Positions 32,175-52,300 of a DNA stretch of 64,000 nucleotides are shown here, one piece after another. The notes under the pieces were generated by a model. It saw only the letters and a list, made by a program, of their open reading frames with translations, ran no database searches and was not told the DNA's origin. Within the stretch, counting starts at the first letter, position 1. The number at the start of each line of letters is the position of its first letter. A program made the position numbers and the translations under genes. Source of the stretch: Amphibalanus amphitrite (lineage: Eukaryota > Arthropoda > Thecostraca > Balanomorpha > Balanidae); assembly GCF_019059575.1 (NCBI RefSeq), contig NW_024882321.1, positions 186,001-250,000 of the forward strand. Reading direction: 5' to 3'.

Positions 32175-34920
32175 TTGAGCTGCCCGATCGCGGCCACCGG
32201 CCGGCGCCGCACCGCGTGAGTTCGGGGGGGGGGGGGGGTTGTTTGAGACGGGTAGATCTACAGCTGACAGGTGCTGCAGGTCTACTTGGCAAAATGCGTA
32301 TGCTTGTTAATCGTGAATCCTAACACAGTTTATTGGCAAACATTGCTCGTGCTTATTGTTTCCTGTACTGCACTGTCTGTGCGTAGATTATGAAACAATT
32401 CGAAGTGCTAACACCAGTATAACGCCTTTTGGGGCGACTAACGGAGCGAGCGAGAGGGTGAGCCTTGCACGTGCGAAATTTCGAGGGGGTACCTCCAGCT
32501 GACTTGTGCACGGCACCCTACTAACCGGTCTCTAGCGATGTGCCAAATTTGAGCACAATCGGCCAGCCGTTCTCGAGATCTGGAAGCGGCACCCGGCACG
32601 TGCAAAATGGGTCCCAACTGACTTTTGCACGGCACCCTACTAACCGGTCCCTAACCATGTGCCAAATTTGAGCGCCATCGGTCCAGCCGTTCTCGAGATC
32701 TGGAATCGACCCCTGCACGTGCGCACGTGCGGCAGCACCCCAACTGTGGCACATGGATATGCATTGCCTGCCTAGTGGGTGCCTACCTACATGCCAACTT
32801 TCAGCGCAATCGGCCAAGTAGTTACAGAGATATTGCAACAATTAGAAAAGTGACACCTCTTCGTTTTGCACGTGGCACGTGCATAAGGGGTCACCCACAT
32901 GCATCGGGAATAGTCAAATACTCGGTAGAAGGAATGAAGCTGCCCTATAAAAATTACCGCATGTAAATCGGTCAAGTGGTTGCTGAGATATAAGCGTCGC
33001 AGAATCGTGACCACGGCCGGCCGGCCGCTCATACTCAGAAATTTCCGTTATTCTACGTAAGACTCCGCTGTCAGTCCGCTCGCTTCGCTCGCTATGATGT
33101 CCTGAAAATTTATATCATCCAGACAGCTAACATAATTGGAAGACGATCAGAAATGATCCTGCATCTACTAGATGGAGTCGACGAAATAAGTCTAAGTCTA
33201 AAGTAATTACCTTTTTTCGTTCTGTGCTCATCCTGCCTCAAGCATTATACCGGGCAAAGTCAATGTGTGGGTTTGTTGGGTTCCTCACCCGATTCCCGCT
33301 AGCCCTCACGTGTCCACTTTGTCTGACTTGTTGCAGTCGTTCTACACCACTGGTGGCTCGCTGCCGCAGAAGTTAGAGGACCGGCCTAACTGAATATGGA
33401 GAGGGGACTTCTATGGAGCAAAACGAACGTCGACTCTGTCCGGCCGTCTCTGAAGAATTGGTGACGTTAGGAACGGGAAAAGTGACGTCACAAAAAACAG
33501 TGACGTCAGCTACAGACTTGGCGATCCGGCGCTGTTCTGAACCGTTTGTCGATTCCCCGCGCCGGTATCGTCTCTGTGCGGGAGCTGGTCCCGGCGCGGT
33601 GCGTCATTTCTGTGGAATTATGGCAATGAACTGGCGCCGGTGAGGGTTCATTGTCGATACGTCTCGCATTTCCGCGTCCTGAGGTACTACACGCTCACAA
33701 TATGCGCCAAGGCGCGCGGCGTCGGATCATTTCGCCTATTATGTGTGGTGAGCGGCTATTTTTACGGCCGGAAAGAGGATGCAGCCAGATAAATACTTAG
33801 TGCTATCGTATCGCAGAGGCTTGTAGGGGTGAGAATGACATGCTGCCGCCGTTTCACAAACAGCACGGTACTAATTTAATGCTATATTATAACCCACTGT
33901 ATTGTTTCCAGTTATCTGCTATCTATCGTCTCCCGGTGCTGTCCGCTGTCTGGTATCAGAGTGTCGCCGCACTGGCGGTGACCGCCGGCCAACACACGTG
34001 CGCTGTCGTCTGTATGTGCTTTCAGTCTTGATGCTCGCTCACCGAATTCCCAAGTCGGCTCAGCAGGTGCCGCGCATTTTTACTTTAGTACTTTGATGGG
34101 CTCCTAGCTGCCCGCCTCTCGGCTGGCGAGCCTGTCTAGTGGTCGGCGGGGGGGGGGGGGGGGTCGCCCCGGGGATGGAGGGGAGGGCGCCCGGGAGGGA
34201 GGGGTGACGCGGCGGTGCTACTGATTCGGCCGCGTGTCCGCGCGCCCTGCTGGACGGCCGACGGTGTCACAAAGGATGATTTCGTTGCCCACTGGCGCTG
34301 CCTTGTTCGAGAGAGATGGATCGAAATGGAACTGGTGTGCTGTCCGTATTTGTATCGGGAATACAGAGGAGGCGCGGTCGGCCGCCGCCGCGGCAGATAA
34401 TGGTGTTTGTGTGGAATTCGTGAGATTGATTCCTCATGTCGTGGAAGGGGAGGCACTGAGTGAACACTGATTACGTGGATAGGTAGTATCTGATTCAGTG
34501 AGGGCAAGCACGTATGAGTTAAAGGAAGATCACAGGGGTTTTGACTGGGTAGACGCGCTGGTGTAGTAGTCTGTTACATCTGACATATTTTTAAAGGAGC
34601 TAATGCTGTTAGTGCATGAATGGGTCAACCATTGTTGTTTGACGACTCGGCTGATATTTGTAGCCTTGCATTCGATCAAGAGCGACCCAAGATCATGACG
34701 AGCATCAAACCCGAACCAAGATTCCTTTACTACCCCCGAACGACCGTAAAGGTTTTTCCCTATTATCGGACGGGCTACCATATATTTTCTCTTGCGTGTT
34801 GCTGCCCCTGCTGACACTTGTTTTTTATACACAGCAAGTTTACAGCCGCCGATTAATTGCATTTTGTTTTAGTTTTTGTGCAAATAGGAAGTAACTGCAC
34901 ATATATAACTGTGCTAAGTT
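32175..34920. other. Cdc42 3' UTR (probably with an intron) and ECI2 promoter region
   Basis: The donor GTGAGT at 32216 lies 41 nt after the Cdc42 stop; the acceptor TTGTTGCAG ends at 33336. The putative intron holds copy 3 of the modular repeat. Beyond 33337 no coding sequence is recognised. A G-run sits at 34148-34163. The ECI2 promoter should lie near 34700-34920. Confidence 0.45.
32413..33093 (-). repeat. ~0.7-kb modular repeat, copy 3
   Basis: Same orientation as copy 2, uninterrupted: starts ACCAGTATAACGCCTTTTGG, contains GCACGTGCGCACGTGC and the four ATCTC...CCGAT modules, and ends CGCTCGCTTCGCTCGCT. It lacks one internal CACGTG palindrome near 32598. Confidence 0.8.
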
Positions 34921-41529
<6,609 letters not shown>

Positions 41530-43359
41530 GGGGTCTTGATACGGTATGCGTAAGTATGCCCGGTACTGACTGGCAATGGCGGCGGGGCTAGAGTGGTCAC
41601 AGGGAGCCTTGGAGGGTTTAGAGGCCGGAGCCTTCGTGATTTTATACCCCAGAGAAGATGTGTTGAGTATCGTGGAGATGATTCACAGTGGACAGTCTGA
41701 TGGTGTTCTGATATGGAACGGATGCTGTTGAGGGAAGGCTGTCAGCATGCCTCTCGAAGCAGTGACTGTGATGGTTCTGGAGGCCGCTGGACTCGGCAAT
41801 GAGTGTGGGGAGTGAAGAGTGAACCCGAGTCGGAGTTTGTATCGGAGAATATGACGAGGTTATGTCGTTTGGTCAGTGGCTGGCCGGGTGGACCGGTCAC
41901 GTTTCAGCAATGCAATTTACACAGTACATCAATATATAGACGACGATTTACTAGTTTGTGCTGCTTCCACAAAGTTGGGCTTGCAACGACCTAAAAATGC
42001 ATTGACCACAGACCCATGCCTAATTGTATTTCCATTTCATGTTCCATGACAGTGATGTTTTAACTTGTCAACAATGACGGAAACATGCTCTGACAGCGGC
42101 CAAACTAGGACGGAAACATGCTTTTGCGCTGTCATGGAATCAAGCACCTGAATGTCCTGTAAATATTACACTCACGCCCTCGCACACTACATATTGATCA
42201 TAAGTTCTAAACATTCAAATAAGCTATCTTGCACCTCAAACACTTTGTTACAAAACAGGCAAACCGATCAGAAATACTGGTAACTTGCGGCAGCCTGTGT
42301 GTAGAAAGGCAGCATGATACGACACTCAATCATGAAACAACGCCAAATCACTCGCTTTGCAATAGTTCCCACGGGGACAATCCGCACGGAAAATCGGCAT
42401 TCAACCTGAAACAACACTAGGAAACATGCGGCATCTCTGTAGTGGTATCTCTAGTCTAATGGCAATATTTGTAACACCGGTACCTGTTTTGGCCCCTGAT
42501 AGCCCGCGGTAGCCGGGCCCCTGTCATACGAACAGAACAGCGAGTTTTCTCTGGGGAAGTCGCGCGCACAACCCATCATGCCGGACTTAATATTCAGTCA
42601 GACTTAACTAAGACATGATATTCAGAAGTCTCCTCAAGTCATAACAGTGCTATTCTCTCAAAACGTCTAAACCCGTGTAAAGAAGGCAGTTGCAAGACAG
42701 TGAAAGAAAAATATAAATGCTAAGTTTCTACTGGCCCCTAAATAATACTACTGATAACAAAGCACACCAAAAATAATTTACAATCGCCGTAAAACGCTCG
42801 TATAAAATAAATACTGTTAAACAATACATCGACGTGTCCATACGTCTTCATCCAAGGTATGTGACAGTTATGCATAAAATGTTTATATAAAACTAATAAT
42901 TCTTACAGAAAGTGCGTGGTACCATTTCAAAACCCTAGTCATAATGAGGCAGTTCCCTAGAACTTGGGGAAACTCTGGCCAAGGCAGGTAGATTTCAGAA
43001 AATGAAAGAACCTTTCCGTCTGCATAGCGTCAGAACACCTGACACCCGACTTTGAACTCTGCCGAGTTTGATCTCTTACTAGAGTCTCTTTCAAATGGGC
43101 CATCTTTGGGCAGGATTCGCGGCGCTATATCTAGCCCTATGCAAAGGCCAATGGAGTCCACAGCGTCGTAGGCTGCTGGTAGAACCTGCGGAATCACAGC
43201 TGACAGCTGTCATGTTGCTTGCATGGTCATACATAGATGCGCTCTGTACAGCCGCCACAGCATCAGGGGATACTTGAACCCACAGGGGCCACAACCTGCG
43301 CCCTGTAGTCTTCGTTGTCTCAGTTGAGCCATTTACAACTGGCAGTAGATTCATCTGTG
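41530..43359. other. Tail-to-tail spacer between ECI2 (+) and ABCB (-)
   Basis: Should hold both 3' UTRs. No reading frame, RNA gene or repeat shared with other parts of the window was recognised. Confidence 0.5.
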
Positions 43360-46300
43360 TCAGAGTTGCGCCCTGTATAGCTGATAGTACAGCCCCCTGG
43401 CCGCCATCAGCTGTCTGTGGGTGCCCGTCTCGGCCACCCTGCCCCGGTGCAGCACAGCGATACAGTCGGCTCCCTGTACGGCGCTCAGTCGGTGCGCCAC
43501 CACCACACAGGTTCGTCCGCGGCCGGCCGAGTCGAGCGCCGACTGTACGCAGCGCTCGCTCTGCGCGTCCAGGGCAGAGGTGGCCTCGTCCAGCAGGAGG
43601 ACGGCCGGCCGGCGGAGCAGGGCGCGCGCGATCGCCACGCGCTGCTTCTGGCCGCCAGAGAGCTGACGAAAGGGGGCGGGGGGGGGGGGGAGTCAGTCAG
43701 TTCAGTGTTCAGAGGATGGGGCGGGCAGAAAGGAATGGCACATCCACCTGACGGATGGATGTAATTTCTAAGAGCCAGAACATTACACCAGCATCAGATT
43801 TTTATCAACGGGCGCAAGTAACACGAGGAACAACACTGATCTCGAATTTCGACCCTCATCCCGTGTACCCCGCCCATCGAACCTGAGTGCTGGGGGAGGC
43901 CCCCAGCCGTGTCTCGTACCCCCCCCCCCCCGTCACCTATAAATATAACTCCCTTACCTGTGTACTAGAGGAGACCCCCAGCCGGGTCTCGTATCCCGCC
44001 GGCAGCGCAGTGATGAAGTCGTGCAGGTTGGCCGCCCGGGCCGCCTCGATTATCTCACCCATAGCCACCTCCCGGCTGCGGCAGAGCAACATGAACAGAC
44101 AGTGTCAGAGATACGTCTAGAGGTGAGGCGAGCATTGGACAGCACAGGTATGAAGACAACTATTTCAAAGGAAAGGTAAGACTATAAAGTAACGCTATTA
44201 ATGCTATGATTTATACCATTAATACCAGCGGAATAGCATAACACGGCCCAATACTCTTATTCCTCTGAGCGGAACTCGTATAGTCCGATCGTCACACGAC
44301 GGCAGAAACCATTCGATTCAGTTTTAGTGTAACTCTGGAGGGATTCAATGGTAGGGACCAAGTGACTCCGAAGGTACCCACGGTAGAAGACTGAAACTCT
44401 GTGCGACTCTTGTGACTGAGTGTAACAGTGCGACAAACTAGTAGTTGGGCGTGACCCAATGATTGTCCGCTGACCTGTTGTCTCCATATGCGATGTTCTC
44501 GGCGATGGTGCGGTCAAACAGCTCCGGCTGCTGAGCCACCAGAGCCAGGTGGGAGCGGAGCCACGGCACGTTCAGAGAGCCCAGCTCGTGGCCGTCCAGG
44601 GTCTGAGGGGGGGGGGGGGGGGTTGATACTCATGTGACAGGGGAGAGCGGAGCCAGGGCACGTTCAGAGAGCCCAGCTCGTGGCCGTCCAGGGTCTGTGG
44701 TATAGGGGGGGGGGGGGGTGAGAGAGACCACGGCACGTTCAGGGAGCCGAGTTCGTGACCGTCCAGGGTCTGTGGTATAGAGGGGGGAGGGGTGAGAGCG
44801 GGGGACGTTCAGAGAGCCCAGCTCGTGGCCGTCCAGCGTCTGTGGTATAGAGGGGAGCACGGGAGGGGTGAGCGGAGCCACGGCACGTTCAGGGAGCCCA
44901 GCTCGTGGCCGTCCAGGGTCTGAGACATACGCGGGACACGGGACTGGTAAGAGCAGGCGCCAGCGGCGGACGAAAGATAGACGAGACCGCAGCTGCATAA
45001 TCAGCTAAATTCTACAAACTAAAGGATTCATCTTCGTCTTCATCTTATCTTCATAGGTATAAACGAACGAAAGGATGGACTCATGAACTGTGAGTGGCGA
45101 GTACTATCGTCAAACGTCTGTGTATCCCAATTGAATCCCTCATAATCCCAGCCGAGCAGACACAACTCACCACGGCGCCCGAGTCGGGCTCGTAGAACCG
45201 CAGCAGCAGCTGCAGCACGGTCGACTTGCCGCAGCCCGAGGCGCCCACTAGCGCCACGGTGCGGCCCGGCGGGAAGCTGAAGTTCATATTTCGGAGCACA
45301 GGTGCCGCTGGCCGGGACGGGTAGCTGAAGGTGACATCTTGTACGGCCATTTGACCGTCAACGTGCGGCTGGAACAAGACAGCGGACGTGAAATCAGTGC
45401 TGGTAAGTGCTTACAGTGTTTAATGGGTTCAATGTGTGCTCTACTTTCAACAATGTATAAAAAAAAAACACTAAAAGCAGCTGTAAATCTATCTTTAGCG
45501 ATGTCGAACCAATCGACCACGCAGTTCAAAATAATTTGTAGCACTAGCACTGCTAATTAATAATTCCCAGTTAACAATCTAGCTAACGAAACTTCATTTC
45601 CATATCTAATCCATTACAAAGGTCTCATCTATCCCATTAACCAACCACCCAAGAACCGACTCTCAAGTCTCACTTCCCGGCTTCAGCTCACCAGTTTGAG
45701 TCCGGCACTGGGCGACGCCTCGATGGCAGTTTTCCGGTCCAGCAGGGCAAACACCCGGGCCGCTGACAGCTTGGCGTTCTGGAAACTGGGCGCGAACGCC
45801 ACCGCCTGGCCGACCATCATCGTACCGAGGATCAGCGACTCACCGACTCTGGGGGATGGGGGAACAGTCAGTACAGAGACTCACCCACCCTGGGGAGGGC
45901 GAGGGTGTGGGGGGGGTGGTGGGGGGGGGCAGTCAGTATTAGCGACTCACCCATCCTGATAAAGAATGGAATATGGTCATATTGGTCAGTGTGCGACACG
46001 GGGAAATTAACACGGATCGCATTCTGCTGATTGTCAATCTTTTCTTAGCTTCGTATAAAGAACTGACATTATCCAATCATCTGAACAGGCTGCTGGTATT
46101 TTTATCTTGTGCAACATTATGTGCAATATTGCATCATGCAGCTCGGATCTGAAATGCCAGTCTGTAACCAGCGGCGACTCACTTGAAGACGTTTTGGAAG
46201 GGCAGCTCTCCGTCACCCACCAGCCGGCCGCCGTAGCCCATGGTGGCAGCGTACGCGAAAAACGGCACCGCGTTGGCGAACCCGAACGCCAGTCCTGGCC

Positions 46301-49300
46301 GGGAGATACAGAGACAAGTCAGCTCATATACAGACGGTACCAGCATGTTCATAGGCGGTTTGTTAGCTGTTTTAAGACCTTTCCGCCAGATCAGCCTAAC
46401 ACATCCCTTGGGGGTTGAACACATCACCAATTAGCTGCAACCGATCCATGATGAACGACCTATTCCTTTCTACAGGCCCTTCCTCCGAATATCTCTTTCC
46501 TCCCAGTTACCATTATACCTTCAGCAGCTCCCGATCCCCACAGTCCCATCCCTCCAGCATCTCAATCAAAAACCACTCCATCCCATTACCCAGTCTTCCC
46601 TTCCTCCCCCGACGCTCCCTTCCGTCCAACCGACCCACCTCTGATGACCGATATCCGGTAGTAGACTCCAAACGCCTTCTCCAGAGTGTCCACGTACTGG
46701 GAGTGCAGCGTGCGCTCCAGGCGCAGTGCTGCCACCGTGCGGATATTGCGCAAAGCTTCGACCACCGTCTGCCGCCGCCAGGGGTCAGTCAGTGTCACGA
46801 CGGACAGACGAATGAAGGCAGTAGGCACGAATGGAGGCTGCTGGCTGGTAGAAGGGTATGGAAAAAGAAGGATGAGAGAGGAAGACATGTTTGTCTCTGT
46901 GCTTATAGAATGGATGTTGGAATTTCGCGATGTTTTGGAGCAGCACCATGCCACGACCGTCTAGTACACACATGCATGGTGTGGCGTGAAATTAAACGGC
47001 ACCGGAAAATGTCAATTTAAGTTAGCACATCGCACGCCATTAACTCGTCTCCTAGCAAACATGTCATGTGTGACCCATACACTGAAAGAGCAAGTAAGAC
47101 GGATACTGGTACCCGCGGTTTGATAAAAAATGGTCATACTTCACCAGAGTGCCATGAAAGTGGGTGAGTGATCAGTGAATGAAGGTAGCTCGTGCAGCGG
47201 ATACGTAAGTTCAGGGACGAAGGCGTGCAACACCATGCAATCATATCAAAAGTAAGATATAGCACCATGCAATCATGTAATAGCATGCCAACTTCTGCAA
47301 AATGAAGATATTCCAGAGAAAGGGAAGATAAACATCACATTACTATATGATAGATATCAAGCTAAAAGAGAGGAGTGCATACACAGCATGACCGTATAAG
47401 TTAGAATGTAACAGCGTACCACCCGTGCACAGTCCCACCACCGACCTTCATCTCTCTCCAGTGCGTTCAGTGCATGCCGGGCCCGGCTCCTGCGGTGTGG
47501 CGGGGTCAGCTGTATCATCGACGAATAGAAAACGTAGAACTTGTCCACAGTGTAGAAATATTCAACACAATGGACGAAATGCCACGTTTAAACAGGTAAC
47601 TGACACAGAACAACACGACATACAATACGATTCAAGTTTCGATTTTCGGATATTACGATACGGCTTTCCAGACTCACGTCACTCAGCAACTGAGACGAAT
47701 ACCACAAACTGGTCATGAAAACCGCCTCTTTTTTCATCCCACTTCGACTCCCCCCCCACACACACACTGACACACACACTCACCCCACTGCCACTATCTA
47801 CAGCAGCCATCTGGGTGAGCTGCTGTCCGGTGGTGAGCGCCGTCTGCAGCTACCCCCCCCCCCCCCTGAGACACACACACTTACCCCACTGCCACTATCT
47901 ACAGCGGCCATCTGCGTCAGCTGCTGTCCGGTGGTGAGCGCCGTCTGCACTTATCCCCCCCCACTCCCCCTCCCCCACTCACCCCACTGCCACTATCTAC
48001 AGCGGCCATCTGGGTGAGCTGCTGTCCGGTGGTGAGCGCCGTCTGTAGGTAGCAGGCTACCAGTACCAGCGGCACAAACGGCGCCAGTACCAGCGCCAGC
48101 CGCCAGCTCAGGTAGGCGGCCACCGTGACAGAGAAGGCCAGCGTGGAGACCGCCTGCGCCACCGTGCCCAGACGCGGACCGCACGCCTAAGGGGAGGGAA
48201 GGGGGGTCAGAGGGTACAGAGGGGGACCACATGCGGGGAGGAAAGAAGAGAAGAGATGATCGGCCTCAGGACAAGACGCCTACCTGGGGACTGGGGAGGG
48301 GAGCGTGAGGGGTTATCAGCTGCGAGCGCATCAATCAATATTGGTGCTTTCTCAGACAAAATGGCATTACTTAGGAACCAAATCAAGTTATCATTTGTTT
48401 TGAAACGTTATAATCAGTTCAAACGATATCGTTACAACAAGAACAGCTCATGATAATTATCAGACATGACTACCGACTTTTCCGCCAAGACCCCAAGCCC
48501 TTTCAATTTCGTCCTTGTTCATCCATTCCCACAACCCTAGCCTTCATCCTCTACTCTGCCACTCTGTCTGCCACTTACCTGCGGCGCGGCGGGGTCCCCT
48601 CTGAGCCCCTCTGCCCCTTTCCTCCCCCTAGCATCGGCTACCACCACTCACCCCGTGAATGTTGGACGAATCGGTGGCCAGACGGGAGCACAGTGCGCCC
48701 ACCGAGTTAACCGGGTCGTCAAAGAAGGCCATCTCCTGGCGTAATATGGCAGCCATGGTGAGGCGCCGCAGCCGGGCGGTCAGACGCAGGCCGGCGATAC
48801 CGAACATGGCGCTCTGCGGGGTCAGACGAGGTCACAAAGAGGTCAGTGGAGGTCATAGGAGGTCAGCAGAGGTCAGCATGGGTCAGGAAAAGTCAGGAGG
48901 TCAAATGGAAGAATCCAGAGCGGGAGCAGTCGTGACTCGCGCGGAATACGAATGTGCCGCGTTCAGGTTCGGTCCCAGTTCAGTGTGACACTGTGACAGT
49001 CCGACAGACGATTCAATTATGTAATTTGGGGATGGATGAGGGTGATGCTAAATCACATAAAGCAATCACTGGTTGGGACAAAACAACGTTGATGACCAAA
49101 GAGACGCGGATCAGAAAATGAAGGTGTAACGCCCGGCAATGACGTGCCACACGAAAACGTCCGACCCTGGCAGGACTCGAACCTGCAATCTTCGGATCCG
49201 GAATCCGACGCCTTATCCATTAGGCCACAGGGCCACGAACAATATCGTGCTCCATACCTGGAGAAACATAGCTGTGCCGAGTCCCAGGCCGACCATTAGG

Positions 49301-52300
49301 AAGACCACTGAGTAGAAGTCGGCCTTTTCTTGTGCCAGTTGCCGATCGGACTCTGCCAGATTCTGCAAACAGTACAGGCTGGGTTAAATAGTAGTTCAGA
49401 CTCCAGGCGGGTCTCCACCATTGTCTCTAAAGCAGTATGCATCTACCGATGATAAAATGAACATAAATGGAAACTAAGAAATTTTCAAATAAACCACTGC
49501 AGCATGAATAAGAAAATCATATAAATCGTTGAATGAAGAAGTCTATAAACTAACCATTTGGTATAACTCCAATCGGGTGCAAAAAATCACATCTGATCAT
49601 ACCATCTTTTCATATCAGGTCCAAGCCTCAAGGCGACGTCGTAGCTCTTGCATAATAGGTACCTACACAAATCACGACTTTACAGTCTACCTAATTCACC
49701 TTCCACTTCGCCCTCACTCACCGCCAGCACGTCTCCGAAGAACAGGGCGTAGACGGGGATGGCGCAGCCGCAGACTGCCGAGGCCAGCACTCCGAGCAGG
49801 ACGAACGGCCACTCGGGCCCGCTGAGACGGACCAGACGCCACATCGAAACGGCTGGGTACACGGGCTCGCCCTCGGCGGGGACCGCCACCTGAGGAAGGA
49901 GGAGGGGGGTTAGAGCAGACTAGAGACCGGCGGGTACACGGGCTCGCCCTCGGCGGGAACAGCCACCTGAGGAGAGGGGGGAGGGGGTTAGAGCAGAGAG
50001 ACGGCCGGGTACACGGGCTCGCCCTCGGCGGGAACAGCCACCTGAGGGAGGGGTGGTGGGGGGTTAGAGCAGAGAGACCGCTGGGTACACGGGCTCGCCC
50101 TCGGCGGGGACCGCCACCTGGGGGAGAGGGGGGAGGTTAGAACACAGACAGTGGGGTAGACTGAATGGCCTTTGAATGGTACGGCAGCTCCGGAAAGTGG
50201 CGCAATTGGAATAGAAAAGAATATAGAACGGTAAATACAAATAGAACGGTAAAACTGAGTGTAAGACAGATAAGTCTAGCCAGGGGTCAGAAACGGGTAA
50301 CGCTATCACCGATCACGTGAAAGCCAAGTTCCGTCACAAGAGCGCCCGTCCCTGACACTCTCCGGCGGGCCTCCTCTACCACCCTCCCCCTCTACCCTCC
50401 CCCTCTACTCACACTCCGTCTCCTCAGTGACCGTCTCCGGACGGAGCCATGGGCCCGTCCGAGTCACCCCCCCCCCTCCTCCCCTCTACTCACACTCCGT
50501 CTCCGCAGTGACCTCCTCCGCACTGAGCCGTGGGCCCGTCCGAGTCCAGTAGCGGCCACCTGGCCCACCACCTCTGCTAGACTGGCCGGCTGCTCGTCCT
50601 CGGCCGGCTCAGAACTGATGGAGACGGTGCGGCTGGCCGGCCGGCGGCGGCGGCGCGGCGGCTCCGGCGAGTAGCCGCCCCCGCCCCCGCCCCCGCCGCC
50701 GCCGCCGCCGCCCGGGGACCACACCGGGTCCACGCCGTCCGGTGGAGCTGAAAGAGGGGAGAATGAGAGAATAAACGTGAGGGATTTGAACGTTGAACGC
50801 GAATTGAGCGTGGTATATGAATGGAGTGGGCCCCAATTATGGCACGGCCATTTACGACTACGATGCCCGGCGTCAAGCGATTGCACACTTCAATACAAGT
50901 TCGATGGCCCGCAAGCAATGACAGGGAAACAAATCATTCGTGATCGAGAGCCGTAAACGACATTCAGTTCATTCAATTTCCATGCAACAACGAAATTAAA
51001 AAGCCAGTATTCAGGTCACACGACGCAAAAATACCGTTAATTGGCTGCAATAAGACGCATACGTAAAATGGACGTTTGCGATGAAGAAACCCTATTTGTA
51101 ACGATCGTAGTGAATCGTTTATAGCGTGAGTGGACAACTCACAGTTCAAAACTCACAACTCACAGCGAGTATTGAGGGTCAGTCACATCATCCCTCTCTA
51201 ACCTGTAGCGTCGTCGGCCAGGGCCTGCGCGCTGACCAGCCGGTGGTAGAGTCCCCGTCGGTCCATCAGCTGCTGGTGGGAGCCGCGCTCTGCCACCCGG
51301 CCCTCCCGCAGCACCACGATCGAGTCGGCGGCGCGCACCGTGGACAGGCGGTGCGCCACCACCAGCGTGGTGCGGCCCGAACGCTCCTGGGGGAACGGGG
51401 GATGTCAGACGGGACAAACACAGGACAATCAAAGGATAGACACATGGCCCTTAAAAGCCGGGGCTGGGCTAAGGTTACGAAAATTGCAATATGTTTTCTA
51501 TATGCATTCAAAAAAGGCACGCAACAGTTATATCAAAAGTATCTCACGCTAGTGCAATACATATCACAAGTCGTTCCCAGAAACACCGGTGTACCCACTG
51601 TCAGTTTCCCTCTCCAACAGCTACCTCCTATCCTCCCAATCTGATCTTCCTTCTCTACGCCCTCTCCCTACCCGCTACATCCGTAAACCTGTCCCCGCTC
51701 CCACCTCAGCCAGTGCGGTGAGCAGTCGCGCCTCTGTGGCCGTATCCAGTGCCGACGTGGCCTCATCCAGTAGCAGCACGGCCGGGTCGGCCAGCAGCGC
51801 GCGCGCCAGCGCCACCCTCTGGCGCTGGCCGCCCGACAGCTGGCCGCCGCGCCCGCCCACCGTCGTGTCCAGCCCGGCCGGCAGGGCGCTGATGAACGGC
51901 CACGCCTGGGCGGTGCGGGCCGCCCGCTCCAGCTCGGCCTCCGAACAGCCCGGACGGCCTGGGAGGCAGCGGGGAGCAGGCGGGAATGTGAGAGAAGGTG
52001 GACTTGGGATTTGGTGGGATATATACCCGACTAGACTACCCGAAGGGGAACATGTGAGCATAATGTGTCAAGATAAACCAAACAAAATGATAGTATCATA
52101 AATATTTCATAAAACGAACACTGAATATGCAGCTGGTCAATCGGCAAGCTATGCCCAACCTAGCCAATCATCAATCTGACCAAAGCACCCTCAAACAACT
52201 TATGTTGGCTATAATCTCCACTGATATTCATGCCTATCGTCCTGCCCCAGGACATGGTCCTCTACCTCCTTCACCCAGTCTGTCCGCTCACTGCGGACGT

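Noticed and set aside
33337..33393. Alternative last coding exon of Cdc42 with a second C-terminus
   Set aside because: The short frame ends without a CAAX box; a 3' UTR exon explains the acceptor better.
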